The translations under genes were made by a program, and so were the position numbers. 64,000 bases of DNA from Rhodococcus sp. ARC_M6 (GTDB taxonomy: Bacteria > Actinomycetota > Actinomycetes > Mycobacteriales > Mycobacteriaceae). The stretch is taken from the NCBI RefSeq assembly GCF_022810305.1, contig NZ_JALGQH010000016.1, positions 62,001 to 126,000 of the forward strand. The letters run 5' to 3'. Numbering within the stretch: the stretch's first letter is position 1; every line of letters starts with the position of its first letter. Under the pieces are notes generated by a model. It saw nothing but the letters and a program-made list of their open reading frames with translations. It had not been told where the DNA came from and ran no database searches. Below are positions 1 to 8,884 of the stretch, one piece after another.

Positions 1-2
1 GC

Positions 3-452
3 GTGTGGGCAGTCCCGAACGTCCCGGTATTCGCGGTCGGCATCGACAAGGCCACCGCATTGGTCGAACGCGCCGGCGGGGAGATCATCTTCCTCGATGC
101 CGTCGGCGCCACGGCAGCGGACGGTGCGCGATTCGAGGCGATGTTCACGACAGCACGTGAGGACGATTGGGCGGAGTTTCTCTCCGATTGCACGAAGTAC
201 GAAGCAGAACTCGACAAGGAAATCCGGATCCGGAAGTTCACGCTGGCAGAACTCGAAGAGGAGGATCAGAGTCTGGACAGGTTGCGGCGATGGCATCGCG
301 ACCTGAAGGCTCGGGATGTGTTCGGCGCCAGCAACTCCGAACAGGCAACCGCAGCATTGCAGCATTGCACACAGCGGTTCGAGGACTACTCCGCACGTGT
401 GATCGCCGCATTGCACGACCCAGCGCCTAGTGACGAAAGCGATCGGACATGA
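3..452 (+). CDS. chrB: ChrB-type chromate resistance protein, 5' end cut by window edge
   Basis: The frame is open at the window edge, so the true start lies upstream and about 149 C-terminal residues are seen. The sequence fits the N-terminal ChrB domain of short actinobacterial ChrB proteins: a conserved segment ending in LRRWHRDLKARDVFGA, then a C-terminal helix with a Cys and the EDYSARV stretch. ChrB proteins are linked to chromate resistance as regulator or accessory factor. The stop overlaps the following MFS start by 4 bp (ATGA), so the two are translationally coupled. It belongs to a neighbouring module, not to the copper region. Family assignment is good; exact role is unproven. Confidence 0.8.
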   Translation: MWAVPNVPVFAVGIDKATALVERAGGEIIFLDAVGATAADGARFEAMFTTAREDDWAEFLSDCTKYEAELDKEIRIRKFTLAELEEEDQSLDRLRRWHRDLKARDVFGASNSEQATAALQHCTQRFEDYSARVIAALHDPAPSDESDRT

Positions 453-1645
453 GCACCGCAAAGGCGGATCCTGCGGTCGAGCGTTGGCGGATGTGGCCGC
501 TGTACGCAGCCGGGTTCACCACCGCCTTCGGTGCTCACGCGGTCGCGGCGAACCTCGCCTTCGACCTCGACGGCATGGCGAGTTCGCTGCTCTACCTCGG
601 CCTTCTACTTGCCCTCTACGACGGCGCCGAAGTACTCCTCAAACCGGTGTTCGGGACACTCGCCGACAAGGTCGGGGCCAAGCCTGTCCTGCTCGGCGGG
701 TTGATCGGATTCGCCGCAGCATCAGTGCTGTTCGTCCTCGTCGCCGATACGAACTGGTTATGGCTCGCTCGCCTCGGCCAAGGCGCCGCAGCATCGGCAT
801 TCTCGCCCGCTGCCAGTTCGCTGGTCGCCCGGTTGACACCGAAAGCACGGCGCGGCAGCGCATTCGGAACCTACGGATTCTACAAAAGTCTCGGCTACAC
901 CCTCGGCCCCCTGCTCGGCGGTGCGGTGATGTGGGTTGGCGGCCTCGGCTTGTTGTTCGCCGTGATGACCGTCCTCGCTTTGATTGTCGCGATCTGGGTA
1001 CACACGGCAGTACCCGCACTACCGCCGCTTCCCCGGTCGCGGCAAACAGTTGTCGACCTCGCACGACGGTTGAGCGATCACCGATTCCTGCGCCCGACGG
1101 CGGCACTCGCCGCGGCGACGGCCGCATTGTCGGTCGGCGTCGGATTCCTCCCGGTCTCCGGCGCCGCCGCCGGCCTCGGACCGGTAGCGACCGGAGCTGC
1201 GGTCTCGGTGCTCGCACTGTGCGCTGCGATTACGCAGCCGCGGGCCGGACGAGCCCTCGACGCGGGCCGGATCTCGGCAGCCGTGGGCGTCGCCGCAGGG
1301 TTGACGCTGACCGCTGTCGGTCTTGCGTGCGCGATGATCCCCGGATTGGCGGGTGTCCTCGCTGCCGGTGTCTCGATCGGAATCGGCACCGGAATCATCA
1401 CGCCCCTGGCATTCGCGTCGTTGGCGTCCTCGACTCCCGAGGAACGGATGGGGCAGACGATGGGAGCCACCGAACTCGGGCGTGAACTCGGCGACGCCGG
1501 CGGCCCGCTACTCGTGGCCGGGGTGGCGGCAGCGGCCACGCTCACGGCAGGATTCGGCGCCCTCGCGGCGCTCGTCTTCCTCGTCGGCGCCGCCACCGCG
1601 CCGGGGCGCACCCCCATACCCATCGTTACGCAGAAGCATCGGTAG
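449..1645 (+). CDS. MFS transporter coupled to chrB
   Basis: 398 residues with about 12 hydrophobic segments and the MFS loop 2-3 signature near residues 70-80 (GTLADKVGAKP). A charged central loop after TM6 (about residues 190-215) separates two six-helix halves. The 4-bp ATGA overlap with chrB indicates one operon, so a role in chromate or related oxyanion export is plausible. This is context only; the protein is not a CHR-family ChrA. It lacks a signal peptide and looks full length. Confidence 0.82.
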   Translation: MSTAKADPAVERWRMWPLYAAGFTTAFGAHAVAANLAFDLDGMASSLLYLGLLLALYDGAEVLLKPVFGTLADKVGAKPVLLGGLIGFAAASVLFVLVADTNWLWLARLGQGAAASAFSPAASSLVARLTPKARRGSAFGTYGFYKSLGYTLGPLLGGAVMWVGGLGLLFAVMTVLALIVAIWVHTAVPALPPLPRSRQTVVDLARRLSDHRFLRPTAALAAATAALSVGVGFLPVSGAAAGLGPVATGAAVSVLALCAAITQPRAGRALDAGRISAAVGVAAGLTLTAVGLACAMIPGLAGVLAAGVSIGIGTGIITPLAFASLASSTPEERMGQTMGATELGRELGDAGGPLLVAGVAAAATLTAGFGALAALVFLVGAATAPGRTPIPIVTQKHR

Positions 1646-1985
1646 CCGACGAAAGATAGACACGAAACGATCAGGCACAGTGCCGCTTTCAACGAATCTC
1701 GATAAGTGGGCGTTGCGGATCGATGCCGGGTTCGTGTGCGCCGGCGCGTGACCATGGCGCGGGCTGGTTGATCGAAGACAGTGCGGGCGGTCCGAACACC
1801 GCGTTTTGTTCGCGCAGGGGCCCGATGTCTGCGAGGCAGTGAAGTGAGCCGGAGCGGGCTGAAAAGGTCGCCGTCGAGCAAAATTCGGCTCGATGGACAT
1901 CAATTCGGGCAGCTGGGACTCTGGTGTTCAGTTTTGGTCAGGACGGCAGGTGTTGTTCCGAGGTTGCTCTGATGTCGGGTTTGGG
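1646..1985. other. Intergenic, nothing recognised
   Basis: No supported gene. Open frames here are shadows with no ribosome binding site or family resemblance. Confidence 0.5.
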
Positions 1986-2162
1986 TTAGCGCGCTACATT
2001 CTTGGAATTGAGTCGGTTGACCTCCGAACGGAGTCGTTGCATCTTTCGCTCCGCACTGCTCTTGCGATTGCCCTTCTCGTGACTTATCGACATCAGTCCA
2101 ATTATCGCGGCCATTCCTACCGGAACCCCGAGAACTACGACGAGGAACGGTGTCAAACTCAT
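1986..2162 (-). CDS. Small membrane protein with charged coiled-coil tail (58 aa)
   Basis: A 58-residue frame: residues 1-26 form one hydrophobic segment (MSLTPFLVVVLGVPVGM onward), followed by a Lys/Arg/Glu-rich tail with heptad-like spacing (KMQRLRSEVNRL). A GGGAG ribosome site sits directly upstream of the ATG at 2162. A perfect BlaI-type dyad (2214-2232) lies about 50 bp upstream, the same arrangement as for the larger dyad-controlled genes. The family is not recognised. The layout (single membrane anchor, cytoplasmic helix) resembles small envelope-stress peptides, but no function can be assigned. Coding potential rests on ribosome site, operator and membrane/coiled-coil pattern. Confidence 0.6.
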   Translation of the reverse strand: MSLTPFLVVVLGVPVGMAAIIGLMSISHEKGNRKSSAERKMQRLRSEVNRLNSKNVAR

Positions 2163-2213
2163 GGGGTCTCCCTTGGTTGGATCGAACGGTCCGGGTGACC
2201 CTCGATCAACGAA

Positions 2214-2232
2214 CTACTATCGTCAATAGTAG
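2214..2232 (-). promoter_or_regulatory. BlaI-type dyad A
   Basis: CTACTAT-CGTCA-ATAGTAG, perfect 7-bp arms with a 5-bp spacer. It lies upstream of the leftward 58-aa membrane protein gene and abuts the broken end of the P-type ATPase fragment. Confidence 0.8.
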
Positions 2233-2239
2233 ATCGTCG

Positions 2240-2606
2240 ATGGCGCGTGGCACGTTCGGGTGTGAGGTCGAGCGGGCTTCGGATCGAATCGGCGGTGCGC
2301 TGGGTCAGAAATGCTTCCAACGCGCCGGAGGCGGCGAAGATGACGATCAGCAGTCCGCCGTCGAGGACCTGGCCGATCGCCGCGGCGCCGATAGCGTCGA
2401 CGATCATCAAAAGGTCGACGTCGAGGGTTTTCTCCCGCAGCGTCTGCAGTCCCGCCAGCGCTCGTTTCCGCCCGACGGTGACGTAGCAGGCCGGATACAG
2501 CGCCCGCCACGCCCAGTTCGGCGCCCCGGCGAACTGGGCGGCGAGCCCGAGGCTCTGCAGCTGTACTTGATTCGAGACGCTCAACAAGATTCGCGCACGT
2601 GCAACC
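2240..2606 (-). pseudogene. Fragment of a heavy-metal P1B-type ATPase (N-terminal membrane part)
   Basis: On the minus strand about 125 residues match the first membrane helices of a Cd/Zn-type P1B ATPase, including LREKTLDVDLLMIVDAIGAA and a GALEAFLTQRTADS stretch followed by the LDL-PERATR motif that leads into the actuator domain. The match ends at about 2240, next to dyad A. The actuator, CPC, DKTGT and GDGxND regions are all missing. The upstream end abuts a second pseudogene in the opposite orientation. This is a rearrangement scar, not a working pump. Confidence 0.75.
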
Positions 2607-3085
2607 GCCATGGCTGACGGCACCTGGAGCGCTCAGATATCGGAATTACTGCCCGGGAGATACCGCGCATACGCCCAATTCCGCACACCTCGCGGGGAAA
2701 TCCCCGAGACGCAGGTACTTTCGCGTGTAATCACGGTCCCGGTTGAAGAGCAGGCCATGCCGTCGGCAGAGATCGACGGTTACAGACTCACTGGCGCAAG
2801 GGAAACTCGCACTCGGACAGTAAGGCAAGCTCGTTATGGCAATCGGCAAGGGCGGCCGACCCGTCTCCGGCATGCAGCTCCATGTGGATGCCTACATTCA
2901 CGTCACTGCATTCCACGCACAAAGTCTCGCTTTTGCGGACCCGACCGACCCCCATCGGCAGCGATCAGCGCGGCCCGGAATTCGACATCCCCGCGGCACT
3001 CTCCAAACCCGGCAACTGACGACTGTTCGGAGAGTGCCAGACCGGGGACAAGCTGCACACCGCGGCGGTTACCGTCGCCCTGTAG
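2607..3085 (+). pseudogene. Decayed secreted metal-associated protein
   Basis: Three successive plus-strand frames each carry part of one recognisable actinobacterial secreted-protein family: DGTWSAQISELLPGRYRAYA (about 2607-2830), then a segment with HVDAYIHVTAFHAQSLAFA (about 2836-2940), then FDIPAALSKPGN, a TGA stop, and KLHTAAVTVAL ending at TAG 3083-3085. The family's usual ending (AHVTAFH, then HP, then QTGGKLHTAAV) is still visible. At least two frameshifts and one internal stop disable it, and its N-terminus is missing. Such proteins sit in metal-resistance islands; function is not established. Confidence 0.65.
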
Positions 3086-3358
3086 CGAACCTTCATAGGG
3101 CGCAACAGTAATCGCGTGATGCGACCATAGTTGCACTTTTTGCACATTTTGTTCACCCGTGCAGCCGGAGGTGGGTCGATCTTACTTGGCGACGATTCAA
3201 CAAGGCGTGAACGACGCCAGTTCTCGAGTCCGCCACGCCGCGGCTCGATGCCAATGCCCTGCAGGAACGATGGGTTTCTTTCGCGCAGTCGATCGAACTT
3301 GGTGCTCAAGAGAAAGATGTGACGCATTTTGTCATATGAGGCAGTTGGTGATACTTAT

Positions 3359-3377
3359 CTACTATGGTCCTTAGTAC
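3359..3377 (+). promoter_or_regulatory. BlaI-type dyad B
   Basis: CTACTAT-GGTCC-TTAGTAC, one of twelve sites with identical spacing. It lies 45 bp upstream of the likely GTG start of the NlpC/P60 gene and touches the in-frame ATG at 3378, which therefore is probably not the start. The stretch 3086-3358 before it holds nothing recognisable. Confidence 0.75.
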
Positions 3378-3422
3378 ATGGGTGTATCGGGTCGGCTGAG
3401 CCACCACGTCGCAGGGGGTGTT

Positions 3423-5030
3423 GTGAAGCAACGAATTCAACCGGTACGCGTGCGTGCCCGAATTAATCGGGCTGTCCTCGGTTTGGCTCTTGCCGGATCG
3501 ATAGTTGCATCCTTTCCCGGCATCGCCATGGCAGTTCCGGCGCCACCACCGAATCCGAGCGATTCCCAGTTGCAGCAGGCCGGCTCGCAGGTGGATCAAA
3601 ACCTGGGTCGTATCGGTGAGCTGATCAATGACGTGGCCTCGGCCAATGCTCGACTCGCCGAGATCGCTTCACAGGTAGCGATCAAGCGGGAGGACGTGAA
3701 CAAAGCTCTGGTGGACCTACAGACGTCGCGTGATGTCGCTGCGGTCGCCGCTGCTGCGGTGACGGCAGCACGCACGGATATGGGGGTGGCAGGGCAGGCA
3801 ATCGAGTTGGCGCAGAGGCAGTTCGACGATTTCGTCGCAGCAAGCTACCGGCAGGGCAGCACGGCCGGCTCGCTGACGGTCTTCCTCGGAACCGACAGTG
3901 CTGACGATCTCTTGGCCAAAGCTGACCTGATACGGATGATTACGAAGAAACACAGCGCGGTAATGGACGACCTTCAGCGCGCACGAACGGCGCAATCGAA
4001 CAAGGAATCTGTCGCGCGGGCGGCCCAGTCGGCTGCCGATGCCGCCGCAGCGCGAGCGGAAGACAACAAAACGTTCGCAGTGGACGCAATCCAGCGCGTG
4101 ACGGATGCGCAGAAATCGGCAGCAGTCCAACAGACAGCGGTCATGAAGGAGCGCGATTCAGTACAAGTCGAGTTGGACGCAGCTCGAAACAGCGTGGCGG
4201 GACTACAGAATCAGCGGCAGGTCTATACCCAATGGGATACTCAGCGTCGGGCAGAAGAGGCAGCTGCAGTTGCGGCAGTTGCAGCAGCACAGCAAGCAGC
4301 TTCGGAGGCAGCGGCCAGGGTCGCAGCAGATCAAGCGGCCCGTGATCGGGCAGCGGACATTGCCAGCAGGCAGCGACCACATACGCAGATCAGCGATGAC
4401 CCTCCCTCCGAAATGAAGGTGCCGACCACCTCGACTGCCCCGGTGAGGGTGCCGACGGTCACGACGACTACTCCCTCCTCTCCGGTGAGGGTGCCGACGG
4501 TCACGACGACTGCTCCCTCCTCTCCGGTGAGGGTGCCGACGGTAACGACGACACCAACGACACCACCGCCCGGCGGTGAGGAAAGTGGTGGTGAGAACCA
4601 GGCCACGGGCGATGCCGCCATCGAAACCGTTATCGACCGCGCAATGTCACAACTCGGTGTGCGCTACTCCTGGGGAGGCGGGGACGCAAACGGACCGACC
4701 CTCGGAATACGTGACGGTGGAGTCGCGGATAGCTTCGGCGACTTCGAGAACGTCGGTTTCGACTGTTCCGGAATCATGATGTACGCGTTTGCGGGTGTGG
4801 GAATCTCTCTCCCTCACTATTCCGGATATCAATACACCGCGGGAAGGCAGGTTCCAGCATCTCAAATGAAGCGAGGCGACCTGATCTTCTACGGTCCCAA
4901 TGCAAGTCAGCATGAAGCGCTCTACCTCGGCAACAATCAGATGCTCGAAGCACCGCAATCAGGCGATATGGTCAAGGTTTCCCCAGTGCGTTGGGATGGC
5001 ATGGTTCCCAATGTGACCAGGCTCCTCTAG
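3423..5030 (+). CDS. Secreted NlpC/P60 peptidoglycan endopeptidase, RipA-like
   Basis: A D,L-endopeptidase predicted to cut peptide stems of peptidoglycan outside the membrane. From GTG 3423 (AGGGGG ribosome site 6 bp upstream) the order is a signal peptide cleaved after AMA (about residue 37), a long Ala/Gln-rich coiled-coil (about 45-320), a Pro/Thr/Val linker with a 14-residue repeat, and an NlpC/P60 domain (about 405-535). Catalytic Cys is in FDCSG and His in QHEALYLG; a Glu in MLEAPQ matches the third RipA residue. This is the actinobacterial RipA/septum-hydrolase architecture. An ATG at 3378 would add 15 residues but lacks a ribosome site and touches dyad B. It appears to be transcribed alone. 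Confidence 0.88.
   Translation: MKQRIQPVRVRARINRAVLGLALAGSIVASFPGIAMAVPAPPPNPSDSQLQQAGSQVDQNLGRIGELINDVASANARLAEIASQVAIKREDVNKALVDLQTSRDVAAVAAAAVTAARTDMGVAGQAIELAQRQFDDFVAASYRQGSTAGSLTVFLGTDSADDLLAKADLIRMITKKHSAVMDDLQRARTAQSNKESVARAAQSAADAAAARAEDNKTFAVDAIQRVTDAQKSAAVQQTAVMKERDSVQVELDAARNSVAGLQNQRQVYTQWDTQRRAEEAAAVAAVAAAQQAASEAAARVAADQAARDRAADIASRQRPHTQISDDPPSEMKVPTTSTAPVRVPTVTTTTPSSPVRVPTVTTTAPSSPVRVPTVTTTPTTPPPGGEESGGENQATGDAAIETVIDRAMSQLGVRYSWGGGDANGPTLGIRDGGVADSFGDFENVGFDCSGIMMYAFAGVGISLPHYSGYQYTAGRQVPASQMKRGDLIFYGPNASQHEALYLGNNQMLEAPQSGDMVKVSPVRWDGMVPNVTRLL
4440..4559 (+). repeat. 42-bp in-frame tandem repeat (about 2.8 units)
   Basis: Units start at 4440, 4482 and 4524 and encode PVRVPTVTTT-PSS in the linker of the NlpC/P60 protein. 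Copies are nearly identical, so unit number may vary between strains. Confidence 0.8.
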
Positions 5031-5038
5031 GTGCTGTC

Positions 5039-5054
5039 CCGGCGTCTTCGCCGG
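5039..5054 (+). terminator. Possible terminator hairpin after the NlpC/P60 gene
   Basis: CCGGCG-TCTT-CGCCGG, a perfect 6-bp GC stem with a 4-nt loop, 9 bp after the stop codon. There is only a weak T run after it. Confidence 0.45.
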
Positions 5055-5293
5055 AGGTTTCGCAGTCATCGAAAGTCGTTGCATTCAGGTGTCGTTAGTT
5101 CTGAATCGACTCGGATGCTGACCGACTGATACTTATGGCACGACGGCGTGAGGTGGGCTCGGCAACGTCCTCCGTGGAACAAGTCATATCGCGTGAGTGC
5201 AACGTATAGGACGGCTCGCTCTGATTCGGATATGTTCCTGAAAGTCGCAGGGTCACAAGCTTTTACTGTGGTATCGGTGCCGGACGCCGCAAT

Positions 5294-5312
5294 GTACTAT
5301 GGTTGGTAGTAG
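5294..5312 (+). promoter_or_regulatory. BlaI-type dyad C
   Basis: GTACTAT-GGTTG-GTAGTAG, slightly degenerate arms with standard 5-bp spacer, about 90 bp upstream of the rhodanese lipoprotein gene. The rest of 5055-5390 shows nothing else. Confidence 0.7.
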
Positions 5313-5399
5313 TTCCTCTCGGTGGCGTGGATGTGACGCAGTGAGGCTGCATGATGACCACGACACCGCGTCCGCCGAATCGAGAGGCAGGTGCCGTTC

Positions 5400-5891
5400 A
5401 TGAAATTGGTGACGTCGTTGTTTGTGCTTCGTTCGGATCGTCACATGCAACTGCGCGGGGGGAGCGGGAACTGTCGCATCATGGGTATTTCTCTCATCCT
5501 GGTTGTCGTTGTGTTGGTAGCCGGTTGTGGGGCCGCAGTCCCGGCGGATAGAGCTGTTGAACAGGGTGCGCTCTCAGTGAGAGTCGATGTTCCTGCGTTC
5601 GCCGTCGCGGTTTCGTCGCAGGACTATTACGTCCTGGACGTCCATACGCCGGATGAGGGATCGATCGCAGGGACGAATGCAAGGATTCCGTTTGATCGGC
5701 TCGATCAACGCATTGCCGAACTGCCACGTGATAGGGCGACACCGATTGCTGTCTACTGCATGACAGGACGGATGAGTGAAATAGCAGTTCGAACACTCTC
5801 CGCGTTGGGATTCACCAAAATAGTCGAACTCGGTGGCGGAATGAAGGCATGGAAGGCGGACGGCCGAGTGCTTCTTCCGCCCGGCATGTAG
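5400..5891 (+). CDS. Rhodanese-domain lipoprotein
   Basis: A short membrane-anchored rhodanese. A hydrophobic stretch ends in a lipobox (LVAGC), followed by about 110 residues of rhodanese fold with VLDVHTPDE and an active-site loop CMTGRMS, so the catalytic Cys is present. Location is the outer face of the cytoplasmic membrane; a role in sulfur transfer or thiol/copper chemistry is possible. The start is uncertain: ATG 5400 follows GAGAGGCAGG, GTG 5391 is also in frame, and ATG 5445 or 5481 would give a more ordinary lipoprotein signal length. It depends on lipoprotein-processing enzymes, homologues of which are encoded nearby. Confidence 0.78.
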   Translation: MKLVTSLFVLRSDRHMQLRGGSGNCRIMGISLILVVVVLVAGCGAAVPADRAVEQGALSVRVDVPAFAVAVSSQDYYVLDVHTPDEGSIAGTNARIPFDRLDQRIAELPRDRATPIAVYCMTGRMSEIAVRTLSALGFTKIVELGGGMKAWKADGRVLLPPGM

Positions 5892-6266
5892 CCTTCGACC
5901 GCACGTACGGACTGGCTCTTGCCTGGATGGGCGTCGGTCCGGGCTCGGAGGACCTCAGACGGCGGCGGTGCACTCGTGCGCCCGTTGGTGTCACTGCTGT
6001 CGGAGGACTGAATACGGGACTTGTTCATCGGGAGCCTCACGGTGTTGTAGGCGCGCGGAATTCCTCGATGAGACTCGGATGCAGGGTAGCCGAGCTTCGA
6101 AAATTCAGGCGGGATGGCAGGGGAATAGGGCGCTTTCTTGTCCGTTGTTCGCCGGGCCTGCAACCCGGCAGGTTGCCGCTTGAGTGGTGGTGAAGTGCCG
6201 AGTGCTGTGTTGTGAACGGTTGCAGCCATGGGGTTTTGATGAAAATGTGAGTCTTTCGACCCTGAA

Positions 6267-6285
6267 CTACTATGTGCGATAGTAG
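6267..6285 (+). promoter_or_regulatory. BlaI-type dyad D
   Basis: CTACTAT-GTGCG-ATAGTAG with perfect arms extended by AA/TT, 57 bp upstream of the ctaD start. The remainder of 5892-6341 holds no supported gene. Confidence 0.8.
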
Positions 6286-6341
6286 TTAGCTTATGCTCGC
6301 GGTGTGCCATTAGGAACGACTCGACAGGAAGCGGGCAACCT

Positions 6342-8060
6342 ATGATCGCCATCGCACCCACGCCGGTTGCCGCGCGGCCTTACCCCCAGAGAGGAGCGAA
6401 AGGGTCGTTTATTGCCAAAATGATCACCACGACCGACCCCAAGGCACTCGGGGCCATGTATCTGTTCACCTCGTTTGCCTTCTTCCTGATCGGCGGGCTG
6501 ATGGCGCTGATTATGCGCAGCGAGCTCGCAATACCGGGGATGCAGTTCCTGTCGAACGAGCAGTACAACCAACTGTTCACTATGCACGGAACGATTATGC
6601 TGCTGCTCTACGCAACCCCAGTCGTGTTCGGCTTCGCCAATTTCGTTCTCCCACTGCAGATCGGCGCGCCCGACGTGGCATTTCCCCGGTTGAACGCCTT
6701 CAGCTACTGGCTGTATTTGTTCGGAGCGATTATCACGACGGCCGGATTCGTCACCCCCGGAGGTGCGGCCGACTTCGGATGGACTGCGTACACGCCACTG
6801 AGCTCCGCCGTGAGCTCGCCGGGGGTGGGTGCGGACATGTGGATCGTCGGACTGGCGTTATCGGGACTGGGGACCATTCTCGGCGGTGTCAACATGATCA
6901 CGACGGTCATCTGCCTTCGCGCACCGGGCATGACGATGTTTCGCATGCCGATCTTCACATGGAACATCTTCATCACTTCCATCTTGATCCTCCTCGCGTT
7001 CCCACTCCTCACCGCAGCGTTGGCCGGCCTCCTCGTCGACCGCAGGCTGGGCGGTCATCTGTTCGATCCAGCCAACGGGGGAGTCTTGCTGTGGCAGAAC
7101 CTCTTCTGGTTCTTCGGTCACCCCGAGGTGTACATCATCGCGCTACCCTTCTTCGGTATCGTGTCCGAAATCTTCCCGGTCTTCAGTCGTAAACCGATCT
7201 TCGGCTACACCGGTCTGGTCTACGCGACGCTCGCTATCGCGGCCCTGTCGATCGCTGTCTGGGCCCACCACATGTACGCAACAGGCGCGGTCCTGCTTCC
7301 CTTCTTCTCCTTCATGACCTTCCTCATCGCAGTGCCGACAGGGGTCAAGATCTTCAACTGGATCGGGACCATGTGGAAAGGTCAACTGACTTTCGAATCC
7401 CCGATGCTGTTCTCCATCGGTTTCTTGATCACCTTCCTGTTCGGCGGCCTCTCCGGAGTGCTCTTGGCCAGTCCGCCACTGGACTTTCAGGTCACCGACA
7501 GTTACTTCGTCGTGGCCCACTTCCACTATGTCGTCTTCGGCACCGTCGTATTTGCCACGTACGCGGGGATCTACTTCTGGTTTCCCAAGATGACAGGCCG
7601 GATGATGGACGAACGGCTGGGCAAATGGCATTTCTGGACGACGTTCATCGGTTTCCATATGACGTTTCTCGTGCAGCACTGGCTCGGCGCCGAAGGTATG
7701 CCGCGTCGCTATGCGGACTACCTTCCCTCGGACGGATTTACGGTACTGAACTCCATTTCGACGATCGGAGCGTTCGTCTTGGGCGCATCCACACTGCCGT
7801 TCATCTGGAACGTCTTCAGGAGCTATCGATATGGCGAAGTCGTTACCGTCGACGACCCGTGGGGCTACGGTAATTCTCTCGAGTGGGCGACCAGTTGCCC
7901 GCCGCCGCGTCACAACTTCACCGAGCTGCCGCCCATTCGCTCGGAGCGTCCGGCGTTCGAGATGCACTACCCGCATATGGTCGAGCGTCTTCGCGCGGAA
8001 GCTCACGTGGGGAGGTCCCATCCCCCTGCGAGTCCACTTACGGGAGACAGATCCCAGTAA
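6342..8060 (+). CDS. ctaD: Cytochrome c oxidase subunit I
   Basis: Subunit I of the aa3-type terminal oxidase, 572 residues, full length, with about 12 membrane helices. Metal ligands are present: the haem a His in TMHGTIMLL, the cross-linked CuB His-Tyr in [14 protein letters not shown], the CuB pair in WAHHMY, and the haem a3/a His pair in HFHYVVFGT. The K-channel Lys is in PTGVKIFNW. No subunit II or III gene is nearby, so it must assemble with partners encoded elsewhere. It is presumably a second copy beside the chromosomal ctaD. A BlaI-type dyad just upstream suggests inducible expression, and its copper centre gives a direct link to the island. Confidence 0.93.
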   Translation: MIAIAPTPVAARPYPQRGAKGSFIAKMITTTDPKALGAMYLFTSFAFFLIGGLMALIMRSELAIPGMQFLSNEQYNQLFTMHGTIMLLLYATPVVFGFANFVLPLQIGAPDVAFPRLNAFSYWLYLFGAIITTAGFVTPGGAADFGWTAYTPLSSAVSSPGVGADMWIVGLALSGLGTILGGVNMITTVICLRAPGMTMFRMPIFTWNIFITSILILLAFPLLTAALAGLLVDRRLGGHLFDPANGGVLLWQNLFWFFGHPEVYIIALPFFGIVSEIFPVFSRKPIFGYTGLVYATLAIAALSIAVWAHHMYATGAVLLPFFSFMTFLIAVPTGVKIFNWIGTMWKGQLTFESPMLFSIGFLITFLFGGLSGVLLASPPLDFQVTDSYFVVAHFHYVVFGTVVFATYAGIYFWFPKMTGRMMDERLGKWHFWTTFIGFHMTFLVQHWLGAEGMPRRYADYLPSDGFTVLNSISTIGAFVLGASTLPFIWNVFRSYRYGEVVTVDDPWGYGNSLEWATSCPPPRHNFTELPPIRSERPAFEMHYPHMVERLRAEAHVGRSHPPASPLTGDRSQ

Positions 8061-8140
8061 GCCGATCATGCGCTCGAAAATGACATGTGCGCAATGTATT
8101 TCGTGTGCGGCGAGCATGAAAGTGAAGGTAGGACGCGAAC

Positions 8141-8698
8141 ATGAGATCGGATACGGTTTCGGTGATCACTGTCCCGGCGACAGACGAGATGACAGCCGCG
8201 CTGGTCGATTGGTTGATCCGTGAACTCGTGCCGCTCATGTTCGCTGGTGCGGGCCTCGGTCGCTCCGCCGCGACGCTTCGTGAAATCCCCGTTGTCACCG
8301 CACGTCGTATTCGATCGCCGTGGAGACTTCGTTGTCACGCACGGGCCCTACGGAAGGCGATCGGCACTGCGGAAGAGCGCCTTACCTGCGACTATGTCGG
8401 AGTGATCGAACATCCGCGGAATGGAAACGCTGGGGTCGATGTTCAACTCGCGCGGGTGTTGCCTGACCAGGTGATGGACGCCGCAGCGCGACTGAGCAGT
8501 GATCTTGTCGAAATCGGTAGTGATACAGCGTCATTGGCAAACCGTGCCCTGTTCGTGGCTGGTGCGATCATCGGTACCGGTCGAGGCAACCTGTCGGCAC
8601 CGGATGCATACGATATGGTCCATGATTCCTACTGCCGGGTGCTTGCATCGTTGTGGAGTGTGAACCGCGATGTGCAGGTCCAGTCGCGGAACCGATGA
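8141..8698 (+). CDS. Hypothetical protein (185 aa)
   Basis: Not recognised. The ATG at 8141 has a good AGGTAGGA ribosome site 6-7 bp upstream and begins 80 bp after ctaD, so it may be co-transcribed from dyad D. The product is soluble and rich in Ala, Val and Arg, with no signal peptide or clear membrane segment. A hydrophobic stretch around residues 140-150 (LFVAGAIIGTG) may be a buried helix. An overlapping frame from 8068 encodes a short Cys-containing peptide but lacks a ribosome site. Confidence 0.55.
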   Translation: MRSDTVSVITVPATDEMTAALVDWLIRELVPLMFAGAGLGRSAATLREIPVVTARRIRSPWRLRCHARALRKAIGTAEERLTCDYVGVIEHPRNGNAGVDVQLARVLPDQVMDAAARLSSDLVEIGSDTASLANRALFVAGAIIGTGRGNLSAPDAYDMVHDSYCRVLASLWSVNRDVQVQSRNR

Positions 8699-8884
8699 CG
8701 AGTCGCCGCCTGACGTTCGGGAAGGCCGCCGACGAGCAAAGTCATTCTCTTGAACAAGGGCGAGTAAGGTCCGTTATTGCACCTGGGAATTCATGCGGCC
8801 AGCCACTATTCATCCGGAAGGCGTAGTTCCAATCGTCGACGTGAGGTAGCGGTCCCAGAACCGGAGTGCGCGAGCTGATCGTGG

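Noticed and set aside
8068-8223. Short Cys-containing frame (MTCAQCISCAAS) resembling a metallothionein
   Set aside because: No ribosome site, it overlaps the better-supported 185-aa gene, and Cys are confined to one short stretch.
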